From positions 124,001 through 188,000 of the forward strand of contig NZ_JASZYS010000003.1 of NCBI RefSeq assembly GCF_030316845.1: a DNA stretch of 64,000 bases, read 5' to 3'. The stretch comes from Variovorax davisae. GTDB lineage: Bacteria > Pseudomonadota > Gammaproteobacteria > Burkholderiales > Burkholderiaceae_C. Shown here piece by piece: positions 34,026-43,361 of the stretch; position 1 is the first letter of the stretch; each line of letters begins with the position of its first letter. The notes beneath the pieces were generated by a model. It saw nothing but the letters and a program-made list of their open reading frames with translations. It was not told the origin of the DNA and did no database searches. A program made the translations under genes and the position numbers.

Positions 34026-34050
34026 GGTTGGGTTGGGTTGGGTTGGGTTG
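34026..34050. repeat. pentanucleotide repeat GGTTG x5 (G-quadruplex-capable)
   Basis: Five perfect GGTTG copies at 34026-34050. On the plus strand this gives four GGG tracts separated by TT (34030-34047), a canonical pattern for a compact G-quadruplex. It lies immediately upstream of the minus-strand gene ending its leader at 34013. Confidence 0.9.
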
Positions 34051-34348
34051 GCCTGGACTGCGCCAGCCGGCCGGTCGCCGTTCAATGGCGCTCGGAATCC
34101 AGAGTGATTTGAAGCGGCATAGGGAGCAATCAGCGGCCGCCTACAGATGGCGAGAATGCGCTGCTCGTGGCGCGTTGATGGCGGAACTGCTGCGGACACG
34201 AGCCCCGCGACACCCAGCATGCCCTGCGGGAACTTTCCCCATCGAGTTTGCGCGGCGACGAAGCCTTTTGTGTTCACAACTGCAAAAAGGGGCGACTTCT
34301 TTCTATATCCATGGGTTCCCTTCTTTTTCGACCAGCAAAGGAGCTCCC

Positions 34349-34702
34349 ATGTCGAATGCCAGCCATCAGTTCATCCCCGGCCCCATGTTCCAGCGTGCAT
34401 ACGCGACCAATCCAGTCGCGCAGTGCGCCTGGCGATTTCTGAACGACGAGAGACAGGTCCGGCCAATGGTGACGGGCACCAGGCGCGGGCTCGCAGCCCT
34501 GGACTTGGTCCAGGCGGATTTGGCCCGGGCCTTTGAAGAGCTTCATGCAGGTGACGAAACGGCGAAGCACCTCAAGCGGATGATCGGCCGCATGGCACGC
34601 CAGATCATGAAGCGAGAGGGGTTCGTCTTCGAGCGCAGTGGCATCCCGGTCTCTGATCGGATCCTGTTCTCAAGCGCCGCGCGCTATCGCAGCCGCAGCT
34701 GA
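34349..34702 (+). CDS. hypothetical protein
   Basis: 117 residues from ATG 34349, fixed by a perfect AAAGGAG five bases upstream. The text MSNASHQFIPGPMFQRAYAT, NPVAQCAWRFLNDERQVRPM, ALDLVQADLARAFEELHAGD, LKRMIGRMARQIMKREGFVF is helical and basic at the end. No membrane part and no recognised family. The frame is open far upstream (to 34004) without ribosome sites. Confidence 0.65.
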   Translation: MSNASHQFIPGPMFQRAYATNPVAQCAWRFLNDERQVRPMVTGTRRGLAALDLVQADLARAFEELHAGDETAKHLKRMIGRMARQIMKREGFVFERSGIPVSDRILFSSAARYRSRS

Positions 34703-34864
34703 GGTCGGCGGAGGGCCGCTTCGCCCGCTGAGCCGGGGGCCGGCGTCTCTGTTCGCCACTGCTGGCGCTCGGGGTGAAGGTTGCAGCGCGCCGGCGGAGG
34801 GGCTCGACAGCACCCTTCGATTGGCGCAGCATTATTGCCCAGCGCTTCCTTCGGCGAGGTAACG

Positions 34865-35008
34865 ATGAGCACGAGGATCCACGATGCTGAGGTCCAGTTC
34901 CTGACCATAGCGGTTGCAAAGGATGTCGGCTTGGACCAGAAAGGCCTTGTGGCCGAGTTCGACTCCCTATTCGCCACTCGAAGCGAACAGCGTCTACAGC
35001 AATCCTGA
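34865..35008 (+). CDS. very small hypothetical protein
   Basis: 47 residues (MSTRIHDAEVQFLTIAVAKD, VGLDQKGLVAEFDSLFATRS, EQRLQQS). GAGG lies five bases before ATG 34865. It could be a fragment of a larger gene or a regulatory peptide; no family is recognised. Confidence 0.35.
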   Translation: MSTRIHDAEVQFLTIAVAKDVGLDQKGLVAEFDSLFATRSEQRLQQS

Positions 35009-35016
35009 TCTACTCA

Positions 35017-35852
35017 GTGGTTGCGCCCGGATTCAGCAGATACGTCCGCATGCTCGTCGATGCTCGCCGGCCGATTCCCATCTCCCAGTTTCTGGTGTAC
35101 GCATGGTCAGCAGAGGCGGCGTTAGGGCTGCCGATGTCGGTGCAAGCAAAGGCGTCGTTGCTCGAGCATGACCGTGGGTTCGTGAAGTGGATCGGTTCTC
35201 TTGGCATTGCTGTCGAGACAGCGGCTTCATTTAACTGCATCAACGCCTTTGAACGAGCCTCTCAAAAACTGCAAGGTCCAATCCACTGGTCCTCTCGCCG
35301 TGCTCGGGCCAAATCGGTGGCACTCGACGCCGCAAATGCCTCACTCCTCGACCACGATGCTTTCTCGGCGTTCGTTGGGGGGGCTCGAAAATCGATGTAT
35401 CAGTACAACTACGACCGTTGGAATGAGCGCGAGAAGCGCTACTGCGCTGAAGCACCAATCTCAAACGATTGGAGTCCGGCCGCAATTGTGGAGCATCCGA
35501 AAGCCACGCTTGACCCGGAATTGGTAATTCGTCGTCACGAGCGACGGACTCTCGTCCCAGGCATAAACGATGTCTTGTCGATGTGGCCAAACGGTCGAGC
35601 GGCCATACTGAAAGACGTTCGGGTGCGTGGCGTCACGCCCAGCCTCACTCGCTGCTACGTCTGCCCCTGGAGGAAATGGATACGCAAGAGCGCGCCTTCC
35701 AATGGGCGGCGCGCCACACCGTCGCGGGCCTCTACATTCCATTCATGACGCCATCCGCTCGACAGGTGGCGATGGCGGCTTGGTTCGCGAGCAGGCCCAC
35801 AAGGTCGCTTGACTATCGAATGCCAGGGTCCTTCTGGCCCCAAAATCCTTAA
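35017..35852 (+). pseudogene. hypothetical protein, probably frameshifted near its 3' end
   Basis: The first frame (35017-35748) gives about 205 convincing residues: VRMLVDARRPIPISQFLVYA, WSAEAALGLPMSVQAKASLL, SMYQYNYDRWNEREKRYCAE, GRAAILKDVRVRGVTPSLTR. It then becomes Arg-rich while a second frame takes over with LPLEEMDTQERAFQWAARHT, VAGLYIPFMTPSARQVAMAA to a stop at 35852. An indel near 35650 would join them into about 275 residues. Base composition is lower in GC than most of the window. Family unknown. Confidence 0.4.
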
Positions 35853-35857
35853 GGCAC

Positions 35858-36205
35858 ATGCGTTGGCTCTTGCCGACGGACGCAACGTGTCGCGCGAAAC
35901 GAAGATCGATAAACGATGAATGCGTGCAACGAGGACGCTTAGTTGCGATCCTCGGCCATGTGGTCCTGTCGTCCGATGGAGCCGCTATCGATCTTTCGCT
36001 TGTTCGATCGGCAGCGGCAGCCAGATTTCGTGCGCTGGGCTTTCTGAACCTCAGATCAGGCGTTCGCGACACTTCGGTAGAGGAGTGGTTTCGCACGACT
36101 GAGGTTTCGAAGTTCCTCAACGCATGCCAGCATGGCTATCTCACCTCGGTCAGGGCACCTGGATCTCGCAATGCTTGGACCCGCGCAAAAGATTGGATCC
36201 TGTAA
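35858..36205 (+). CDS. hypothetical protein
   Basis: 115 residues; the second half (GAAIDLSLVRSAAAARFRAL, GFLNLRSGVRDTSVEEWFRT, TEVSKFLNACQHGYLTSVRA) looks like a real helical protein, the first half less so. No ribosome site is seen. It follows the previous gene within six bases and may be a further frameshifted piece of the same protein. Confidence 0.3.
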   Translation: MRWLLPTDATCRAKRRSINDECVQRGRLVAILGHVVLSSDGAAIDLSLVRSAAAARFRALGFLNLRSGVRDTSVEEWFRTTEVSKFLNACQHGYLTSVRAPGSRNAWTRAKDWIL

Positions 36206-36414
36206 CTTTTCTTTTACTTTGGAGCGCGCTCGGGTGGGCTTCGACCGAACGGGCTTGTGCGGCCCTAGAACAAGCCGCATGGGGGAACCTCCTCCGCTAG
36301 GCGCGCCGAGGAGCCCGCGATCGGTAAGCAATGGGATGGACGCCCCCACCTGACGGCATGAACGTGCCAGAGTGGAAGTGTCACTAACCACTTGAACCGA
36401 AAGGGGCGTCCACC

Positions 36415-37441
36415 ATGAAGATTACAACTGTTGGCATCGACTTGGCAAAGAACGTGTTCCAGGTCCACGGAGTCAATGAGTACGGGAAGGCTGTGTTCAA
36501 GAAGCAACTTCGACGCGATCAGGTGACCGCGTTCTTCGTCAACATGCCGCCGTGCCTCATCGGCATGGAGGCATGCGGCAGCGCCCACCATTGGGCCCGC
36601 AAGCTTGGAGGCATGGGTCACACGGTGCGATTGATGGCGCCACAGTTCGTCAAGCCCTACGTCAAGACAAACAAGAACGACGCTGCTGATGCCGAGGCCA
36701 TCTGCGAGGCGGTTGGCCGGCCGAGCATGCGCTTCGTGCCGGTGAAGAATGTCGAACAGCAAGCGGTGCTCGCATCGCGTGCGCCAAGGCTTCGTCAGGG
36801 CACGCACAGCCCAAGCCAACCAAATTAGGGGTCTGCTCGGCGAGTTTGGAATTGTCTTCGCAGGGCATCGGCTACATCGCTACCCGCGCTCCTGCGTTGA
36901 TAGAAGACGGCGCCAACGACCTGCCTGGCGCGTTTCGGCTGTTGGTGCAACGCCTGCTGGATCATCTCAAGGCCCTGGATCACCAAGTCGAAGAGCTGGA
37001 GGCAAAGATTCAGGCCTGGCATCGAAGCAGTGACCTCAGTGCAAGCTTGCCCAAGTTCCAGGCATCGGGCCGATCACCGCCAGCGCGCTCGTCGCTTCGA
37101 TTGGTGACGCCAAGAACTTCGACAGCGGTCGCCAAGTAGCAGCGTGGCTCGGCCTCGTGCCCAAGCAGCACTCCTCTCACGGCAAGGCCAACCTGCTGGG
37201 CATGAGCAAGCGGGGCGATACCTACCTTCGAACGCTGCTGATACACGGTGCGCGCTCGGTGATCTACCGAGTCAGTCAAAAAGTGGAGGCCTGTGGCTGG
37301 ATCGCCGGCGTAGTCAATCGACGCAACAAGAACGTTGCTGCGGTGGCGTTGGCGGACAAGAACGCTCGAATCGTCTGGGCTCTTCTGGCGCACGATCGCC
37401 ACTTCGACGCCGGCTACGTCCGTCAGGCAACGACCGCTTGA
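36415..37441 (+). pseudogene. IS110-family DEDD transposase, several frameshifts
   Basis: Across frames: MKITTVGIDLAKNVFQVHGV (RuvC-like start with the first Asp), FFVNMPPCLIGMEACGSAHH, YVKTNKNDAADAEAICEAVG; then RVRQGFVRARTAQANQIRGL; then ALIEDGANDLPGAFRLLVQR; then ASALVASIGDAKNFDSGRQV, AAWLGLVPKQHSSHGKANLL and NKNVAAVALADKNARIVWAL. These are the DEDD and Transposase_20 domains. At least three single-base indels (near 36785, 36850 and 37075) break the frame. Joined, it is about 340 residues, a normal length. Confidence 0.85.
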
Positions 37442-37699
37442 CCGAACCTAAACAGAACACCAACGACTTCAGGGAGAACGAACCACTGATTGCTCAGGCG
37501 AGCATGAAGTGATGGCAAGACAGGTCAGACCGTGGTTGGCAAAGCCCGTGCCGTGCGAGGCACCCAGAGTGCGTGTAAGCGATCGAGGTGCCAACCAGCG
37601 AACCCCCATGAGGGACCGTTGCCCAAAAGGCGCATCAAAGTCCGAATGTACGGGTGCAATCTTTACCTTCGAGGCATCGCGAATTGAGAGCTTGGCATA
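37442..37699 (+). ncRNA. candidate seekRNA/bridge-RNA region of the IS1111-type element
   Basis: IS1111-group elements carry their guide RNA in the long non-coding right end, after the transposase gene. This 258-base stretch between the transposase stop and the right inverted repeat is the only long non-coding part and fits. No structure was computed; the assignment rests on family knowledge and position. Confidence 0.4.
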
Positions 37700-37763
37700 G
37701 GGGGCGTCCATGTACGCACGGTAAAGTCATCTGGTCGGCCGGCATCGTGCCCGCGATTAAGAT

Positions 37764-38133
37764 GTGGACACGATAGACGGCGTGATTAAGCGAGCCACTC
37801 GTCGCAGGCACAGCGCGCAGTTCAAGGCAGAGGTCCTGGAGGCGTGCCGGCATCCTGGCACGTCGGCCGCCGATCGCGAGGCTGTACAACCTGAACGCGA
37901 AAGTGGTGCACCGGTGGCGCACAGATGGTCGCAAGGCGGCGCCGCCGAAGTCGACGGACGTTCCGACCCTGCCGATGCCCGACTTCATCTCTCTCGATGT
38001 ACAGCCTGAGGCCGAGATCCCGGTCCGCGACATCCGCATCGAACTGAAGCGAGGCAGTGCCACCGCGCTGGTGCACTGGCCGGTGGAGTCAGCATCGTCG
38101 TGCGCAGCCTGGCTGCGCGAGTGGCTGCGTTGA
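37764..38133 (+). pseudogene. IS66-family accessory protein TnpA (OrfA), frameshift
   Basis: The first frame reads TRRRHSAQFKAEVLEACRHP, GTSAADREA; the second continues LYNLNAKVVHRWRTDGRKAA, DFISLDVQPEAEIPVRDIRI, ELKRGSATALVHWPVESASS, CAAWLREWLR to TGA at 38133. This is the IS66 OrfA helix-turn-helix protein (HSAEFKA-x-VL, VHRW, I-R-I-E-L). One indel near 37872 splits it. The other IS66 genes (OrfB, large transposase) are not present, so it is an orphan relic. Confidence 0.8.
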
Positions 38134-38205
38134 ACCGATCGCTCTTTGCCAGGATTGAGCTGACGTCGCCGCGCGGCGCTGTTGGCCGCCGCTCTTCCGG
38201 CAGCA

Positions 38206-38476
38206 ATGAGCGACATCAAGAACGTCCAAAAAGACTTGCCTGCAGCACGGGAAAACCAATGCAAGTGCCGGGGCGCACGCGGTAAGAGTCTATGCCCATG
38301 ATGCAGTCAACGCGGTTGGCAAGAAGATTGACAGCATGAAAGGCCAAGCCGCTGATCTGAAGCAGCGGGGCATGCATTTCGCGGCGGACGAGCCGATGAA
38401 GGCGGTTGCATATGCCGCGGCGGGTAGCGCGGTTGTTACCGCTGTCCTGCTGAGGTTGATGCGCGCACGCCGTTAG
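38206..38476 (+). pseudogene. DUF883/ElaB-like membrane-anchored protein, frameshift
   Basis: ATG 38206 starts MSDIKNVQKDLPAAREN; after an indel near 38255 the text continues in another frame GAHAVRVYAHDAVNAVGKKI, DSMKGQAADLKQRGMHFAAD, EPMKAVAYAAAGSAVVTAVL, LRLMRARR and stops at 38476. The amphipathic helical part followed by one C-terminal membrane helix and a short basic end is the DUF883 (ElaB/YqjD) layout. Those proteins sit in the inner membrane and some bind ribosomes in stationary phase. Confidence 0.55.
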
Positions 38477-38624
38477 TCCATTTCACGGTCTCAATGTGAT
38501 CTCGGTCTGGTCGACTAAGCGCAGAGCCCGCCGGTTGCCGGTCCGACCGAGAATTTCTTGCGGGAACGGTTTCCGCGCGACGTCCCTAGTCATCAATGGC
38601 ACAAAATCCGGGAGGTGGGATGTG

Positions 38625-39020
38625 CTATCCCGTGCCGCCTGATCCGAGGCCTGATATGTTGTGGCGCTGCTCAAATGCGACGCATATCCAAATGGACGCG
38701 CCGATGAGAAGCAGCGTGTCGGAGTCCGCGCTGTCAAGCGTTGGTTGCAGCCTGTCCAGCAGGTCAGCCAGGCGTGAAATCGCGTCGCTGAATGGGAGCA
38801 CGCGCCCTTCACCCGCCAATCGGGACATGAGCTCAACTAATTCGTGCCGAGCCATCTCAAAATTGGACTCGGAGGGCCGGAGCAGATGCCGACGCGCTAT
38901 GGGACCTTGTTCGCTCACGATTTCCGACCGGCGCAGCAGAGCGGCGGGTCGCGGCGAGGATGCGGTCGACGAGGGCCGGCGCTGTGGGGCATGAACGCTT
39001 TGAACATTGGTTTGGGCCAT
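38625..39020 (-). CDS. hypothetical protein
   Basis: 131 residues; from about residue 53 the text is convincing: NFEMARHELVELMSRLAGEG, RVLPFSDAISRLADLLDRLQ, DSADSDTLLLIGASIWICVA. An internal ATG at MARHELVEL might be the real start. The last part contains a short hydrophobic run. No ribosome site is clear. The antisense frame is less protein-like. Confidence 0.4.
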   Translation of the reverse strand: MAQTNVQSVHAPQRRPSSTASSPRPAALLRRSEIVSEQGPIARRHLLRPSESNFEMARHELVELMSRLAGEGRVLPFSDAISRLADLLDRLQPTLDSADSDTLLLIGASIWICVAFEQRHNISGLGSGGTG

Positions 39021-39635
39021 GGGACCCCTGTGGAATCATGGCAAACGCGACGTTCGATCGCCGCGCCCCGTGCTGTGATCCCACCAACCGCTGATCTCTG
39101 ACCCGCATCAGCTCATGACTCGGCGAAAAGCGTGCAGGCCGAAAGGTCGTTGAAGGCAGAACGATCGAGTTCATGGATACCTCGTCAATGGACGCAATCC
39201 GCCCTCTCCATTCAACGCGGGAGCCAGAACCGAGGCTCACTTCTGCTTTGTGAAGATGATTGCCAAACGTCTCAGCCAGTGAAGCATGCGGACGGGCTGA
39301 TGCGGCGCGCCAGCGTCAACGTCTTCGTTGTGAAGAACGCGGGCGAGCACCGATAGCTGTTCTACAACAAGCAAACTTCACGTACTGCAACTGACGACGG
39401 CGACCTGGACGGATTCCGAAGGACCTGCTCGGCTTTTTGCTCCTGTCGTGACTGGGAACGCTTCGACAGAGCGGTGACTGCGACGGCTGCGCCGGCTCCG
39501 AAGGGCTACCCGCGTTCGATCACAGGGAAGCCCGAGGGACTCGTGGGGCGGTAGGGGTACCGCGTGACCGCGCCGAGCCACTGGGTTCCGGTGTCTCCGA
39601 ATGCTTCCCTGCGCCCTGGGAGGCACAGCGTAAGT
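39021..39635. other. intergenic stretch, nothing recognised
   Basis: About 600 bases without a supported gene between a small unknown gene and the BrkB-family gene. Open frames at 39132-39356 and 39378-39626 lack ribosome sites. Confidence 0.4.
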
Positions 39636-40634
39636 TCAGGACTTCAATGCGTTGGCGATCGCGCGACGTTGCTTTTTTTGCATGGCTTTCATGCACTTGT
39701 CCGCAAAGACACCCAGCGCGGTAATGATGCCCAATGCGGCGAGCTTGGGAACAAGAGTAGCAAAGGCCTTCGACACTCGGACATCGAGTTCTTGCTGCAT
39801 TTCGGCGGATCGTGCCAGCCCCGAATCGGGCACCGGTGCCGTTTCCGTTTGCTTCTTTCCTTGGGAGTCCGATGCAGTCTGTTCGGACGCGGCCGATCCA
39901 TGCTCCTGCGCGTAGATTTTGGTGAACTCTGCGCCGAGGAGAAATATCTGAGCTGCGTAGTAGACCCAGACGAGCAGCAACACCAACGACCCGGCGCCCG
40001 CGAATGAGTTCGCCATGCCGCTCTTACCTAGGTAGAGGCTGATCAGAGACTTGCCGATTTCAAACAGAACAGCGGTGACGATCGCGCCCATCCAAACGTC
40101 GCGCCATTCAACTTTCGTCGTTGGCATGAACTTGAAGATCATCGCGAAGAGGACAGTGGTCACCCCAATGGAGACCACCATGTTCAGGGCGTGCAACAGG
40201 ATCTCTTGCTCCGGAACCAGTCCTCCGACGAACTTGCCGACCGCCGCGAGGCCGGTGCTGACCAATAGCGACACCATTAGCAGGAAGGAGAGGCCGAGGA
40301 TAAGCCCAAACGAGAACACGCGCGCCCTCAGGACGCCCCAAATGCCGCTGGGCTTTTGAGATTCGGGAACATGCCAGATGCGGTCCAGGGCACTTTGAAG
40401 TTCACCGAAGACGCTCGTCGCACCAATGATCAATACTGCGATGCTTATCGCAGCGGCCAAATTTCCATCGCCGCTGATGGCGGCGCTCTTGACCATGGCC
40501 TGCACCGCCTTGGCGGATTCTTCGCCGACCATGCCGGACAGCTGGCTCGCGATCTGCCCTTGGACGGCTTCGGCGCCGAAGGCCAGGCCAGCGACTGCAA
40601 TCACAAGTACCAGCAAAGGCGCAAGCGAGAACAT
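39636..40634 (-). pseudogene. YihY/BrkB-family membrane protein, N-terminus shifted
   Basis: From MFSLAPLLVLVIAVAGLAFG the protein has about six membrane helices and family text ISIAVLIIGATSVFGELQSA, LDRIWHVPESQ, VTAVLFEIGKSLISLYLGKS, SLVLLLVWVYYAAQIFLLGA EFTKIYA, then a soluble tail. Normally about 30 residues precede MFSLAPL, ending GAALAYYT. Here SVYIGAFLLHVFT occurs in the next frame just upstream (to about 40690), so one extra base near 40633 breaks the start. Using the ATG at 40634 would lose the first helix. It is an inner membrane protein of unknown transport role; not a ribonuclease. Confidence 0.7.
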
Positions 40635-40722
40635 CCCGTGAACACGTGCAGTAGGAAGGCGCCGATATACACGCTCAATCCTTCGTGTAAGTTAAGAGGA
40701 ACTCCAGACGAGGCGGCCATCC

Positions 40723-41565
40723 ATGCCCACCCTTTGTGAACATTGCGGGCAAAGCAACCGCGCAACTGCGATGTTCTGCATTGGGTGCGCGGGGAAGCTG
40801 CCCGGATTCGCGCCATCCGGTCCGTCCGCGCTTGAGGCGATGAAGGCGTTGTCGCTGCGAAGGGGCGGTGCTGCGTCCGATGGAGCGTCGGAATCCAGTC
40901 TTGGGGAACCCTTGCTGCCCTCCGAGACCAAGGCGTTCTGGTTGCAACTCGGAGCGCTGGGCATCGCCATGTCGATCGGCTTCGTGGTCTGGTTCCTACA
41001 CGCCACGGGCAGGCCTTCCGTCCCTTCGCTCGGCAAGCTGATGCAGTCGGCCGAAACGACGGTGCCAGAGGTTGTGACCAAAGAGGTCGTGGCGGTCGCC
41101 CCACAACGCTCATGGCCGCCTTCCATCCAAACAGTACAACCTACGCCGGAGCCCAGAGCCGCGGCCGGTTTGCTGCCCGGTACTTCGGCCAGCAAAGCGA
41201 CGGTCGCCAAATCCTCGGCGCCAACCGGCGTCGCTTCGTCTCTCGAGTCGAGCCCCGATCGTCGGGTTCAGGCTGTGAGAGATTTCTATCGCGCTCTGTC
41301 CGCGGCGGATGGCAGGACGGCGGCAGCGTTCGTCGTCCCTGCCAAGCGCGGCCTCGGCCCAGTCAACGAGGCCAATATCTCAAGGTTTTATGGCTCATTC
41401 GATCGGCCGCTTCTCGTTCGGTCGATCCGACCCATAGACGCCACCCTAGTCGAGGCCAGGTACAGCTATCGAGTTTCAAGGACGACGTGCGAAGGCACTG
41501 CGTTCGTTGAAACCGAGCGAGTCGGTCGGAAAACCTTGATACGGCGCATTCGCGCCAACTGCTAA
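40723..41565 (+). CDS. zinc-ribbon membrane protein
   Basis: This 280-residue protein opens with a double-CxxC zinc ribbon (CEHCGQSNRATAMFCIGC, residues 5-22), then a linker, one membrane helix (FWLQLGALGIAMSIGFVVWF, about 72-91), a Pro/Ala/Ser-rich spacer and a C-terminal domain (RAVRDFYRALSAADGRTAAA, RFYGSFDRPLLVRSIRPID). The tail resembles NTF2-like or SnoaL-type folds used to sense periplasmic ligands, but this is uncertain. No strong ribosome site is seen. It diverges from the BrkB-family gene. Confidence 0.75.
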   Translation: MPTLCEHCGQSNRATAMFCIGCAGKLPGFAPSGPSALEAMKALSLRRGGAASDGASESSLGEPLLPSETKAFWLQLGALGIAMSIGFVVWFLHATGRPSVPSLGKLMQSAETTVPEVVTKEVVAVAPQRSWPPSIQTVQPTPEPRAAAGLLPGTSASKATVAKSSAPTGVASSLESSPDRRVQAVRDFYRALSAADGRTAAAFVVPAKRGLGPVNEANISRFYGSFDRPLLVRSIRPIDATLVEARYSYRVSRTTCEGTAFVETERVGRKTLIRRIRANC

Positions 41566-41637
41566 CCGCATTGCGGCCACTGTACGATCTCGCATAACTG
41601 CCCGTCGACCGGCGCGGGTAACTTGAAGAAGCACGAG

Positions 41638-41838
41638 ATGTCTGAACAATACCCTTGCTTAGCCGTCTTCTTCGACAACCCTGGCGAGGGAAACTTCGTC
41701 TGGATCGTGCTCGAGAGCACGGGTTATCCCGCCGTCTGGCTTGATCTTGACACAGGCAGTGACTCCTCCGCTTGGCTCGAGGCGTTCGAAGCAGGCAACA
41801 ACGCATTACTTGCCAACATCGACGACCAAAGTCTATGA
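41638..41838 (+). CDS. small acidic hypothetical protein
   Basis: 66 residues: MSEQYPCLAVFFDNPGEGNF, VWIVLESTGYPAVWLDLDTG, SDSSAWLEAFEAGNNALLAN. Strand-rich and acidic with no membrane part. CGAG is close to the ATG. It is one of several small unknowns in this region. Confidence 0.45.
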   Translation: MSEQYPCLAVFFDNPGEGNFVWIVLESTGYPAVWLDLDTGSDSSAWLEAFEAGNNALLANIDDQSL

Positions 41839-41949
41839 CCGAGCGCGGAAGCCTTGGGGGAAGGGGAAGAAGACAACTAGCAAGCTGCGGAAATAGGACG
41901 ACAGCTGCCCGCTTCGGACAGGGTCTTCAGCTGAACCGAAACTTGGCAT

Positions 41950-42327
41950 CTATTCATGTACACACCTAGTCAGGCAGTATTCAAAGAATTCTTCCAACTC
42001 TGTTGACTTGTCGAACACGCGGTCCGCGCCGGCCTGCTTGCACGCGATGCGGGTAGCCTGCGTCGGATAGTTGGTCAGCACGACCACGCGCTGATTGGGT
42101 CCTCGCCCGTTGCACCAACGTACAACGCCCAGACCATTGCCTTGCTTAAGGAAGAAATCGACGACCGCGAGGTCCCACTCCCCCTTGTGATGCGCCAGCC
42201 AGGCAATCGCTCCGTCCTGGGTTTCCGCGGTGGCCAGCACGTGCGCGGCGCCTAGGTCCGCTAGGGCCGGAATCAGGTTGTCGCGGATCTTCTCGTTGTC
42301 TTCGACGAGGAATGCTGAAATTTTCAT
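41950..42327 (-). CDS. single-domain response regulator
   Basis: 125 residues forming one receiver domain: LVEDNEKIRDNLIPALADLG (acidic pair 9-10), phosphoacceptor Asp57 in LAVVDFFLKQGNGLG, conserved Thr85 in VVVLTNYPTQ, Lys107 in RVFDKSTELEEFFEYC. There is no output domain, so it acts by protein contact or as a phosphate relay. It closely matches the receiver at 51077-51448, with key residues at identical positions. It is divergent from the Crp/Fnr gene at 42526, 198 bases away. Confidence 0.9.
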   Translation of the reverse strand: MKISAFLVEDNEKIRDNLIPALADLGAAHVLATAETQDGAIAWLAHHKGEWDLAVVDFFLKQGNGLGVVRWCNGRGPNQRVVVLTNYPTQATRIACKQAGADRVFDKSTELEEFFEYCLTRCVHE

Positions 42328-42460
42328 GGGAAATCTGGATAACAGCTAGAGCCTGTTCGCCGCAGGAAAAGTAGCCGTGAGCGGAGAGGCTCAATGCAGG
42401 TAGGCGAAATCGACAGCTCTCGAGTTTTTGCCCGCGGTTTTCCTTCAAAAGGGTCTTAAG

Positions 42461-42489
42461 TTCGCTATCGAACACAGAAAATTTATAAT
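42461..42489 (+). promoter_or_regulatory. candidate promoter of the first Crp/Fnr gene
   Basis: A perfect TATAAT (42484-42489) is preceded at 17 bases by TTCGCT (42461-42466), a weak -35. It lies about 36 bases before ATG 42526. A weak -35 with a good -10 would suit activator control. Confidence 0.4.
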
Positions 42490-42525
42490 TGCGTTTCGCC
42501 CCTCCTACGCGCAAGGACAACTTGC

Positions 42526-43245
42526 ATGGTCGATTTCGAGGACGTCAGAATGAACGGACTGCTCGCGGCATTGCCAGAGGCCGAACTTCAGCGTTGGCTG
42601 CCGCAAATCGAGGCGGTCGAGCTGCCCCTCGGTTACGTGCTCTACGAACCTGGCGCCACGCTAACGCACGTGTACTTCCCGACGACCGCCATCGTGTCGC
42701 TGCTGTACGTCCTGGAAAACGGAAGTTCAGCGGAGATCGCCGTAGTCGGCAAGGAAGGCATCGTCGGCATAGCGCTGTTCATGGGCGGGGGCTCCACACC
42801 GAACCGTGCGGTCGTCCAGAGCGCCGGCAAGGGACTGCGGCTCAGCGCGCGAGCAATGACCGAGGAGTTCAATCGCGCAGGTCCGGTTTTGCATCTCCTG
42901 CTGCGCTACACCCAGGCCCTCATCGCGCAGATGTCGCAGACGGCAGTGTGCAACCGTCATCATGCGCTGGACCAGCAGCTGTGTCGGTGGCTTTTGCTGA
43001 GCCTGGATCGCCTGCGCGGCAACGACCTGGTGATGACGCAGGAATTGATCGCCAACATGCTGGGCGTCCGGCGCGAAGGCGTCACCGAGGCCGCGATGAA
43101 ACTGCAGGTGGCCGGTCTGATTCGATATGCGCGCGGGCGCATCAAGGTCCTAGACCGGGAAAGGTTAGAAGCTCGCTCGTGCGAATGCTACGCCGTGGTG
43201 AAGAACGAGTACGACCGCCTCCTTCCGGGTGGCAAGGCCACTTGA
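42526..43245 (+). CDS. Crp/Fnr-family transcriptional regulator
   Basis: 239 residues: cyclic-nucleotide-binding-like barrel at about 15-140 (PLGYVLYEPGATLTHVYFPT, AEIAVVGKEGIVGIALFMGG) and a winged helix-turn-helix (ELIANMLGVRREGVTEAAMK, LQVAGLIRYARGRIKVLDRE). The second part RR-x-x-V-T-x-A-A is the usual DNA reading helix. There is no FNR-type cysteine cluster at the start. The barrel lacks the classical cAMP pocket motif R-S-A, so the ligand is unknown. The next gene is a paralogue. Confidence 0.9.
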   Translation: MVDFEDVRMNGLLAALPEAELQRWLPQIEAVELPLGYVLYEPGATLTHVYFPTTAIVSLLYVLENGSSAEIAVVGKEGIVGIALFMGGGSTPNRAVVQSAGKGLRLSARAMTEEFNRAGPVLHLLLRYTQALIAQMSQTAVCNRHHALDQQLCRWLLLSLDRLRGNDLVMTQELIANMLGVRREGVTEAAMKLQVAGLIRYARGRIKVLDRERLEARSCECYAVVKNEYDRLLPGGKAT

Positions 43246-43361
43246 GCGCAGTGCGCGAGCCAAAAGCGCATACTGCCCTCACCCCTCGACACGGCAGACT
43301 TCGCAGCACGGCTACCTGATATCCCCGTCACTCGGTGGCATAACCGAGATCGGAGACCCAC

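Larger units (their letters stand above)
36336..37711 (+). mobile_element. IS110-family element of the IS1111 type
   Basis: A transposase of the IS110 family is enclosed by a perfect 12-base inverted repeat, ATGGACGCCCCC at 36336-36347 and its reverse complement at 37700-37711, giving 1376 bp. A third copy of GGGGCGTCCA sits just before the transposase start (36402-36411). Sub-terminal inverted repeats are typical of the IS1111 subgroup, which makes no terminal duplication in the classical sense. The left non-coding part is 67 bases, the right one about 258 bases. Confidence 0.8.

Noticed and set aside
34026-34050. CRISPR or telomere-type array
   Set aside because: A five-base unit without spacers is a simple tandem repeat, not a CRISPR array.
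39636-40634. Ribonuclease BN
   Set aside because: Old annotations of the YihY/BrkB family used that name, but this is an integral membrane protein without nuclease motifs.
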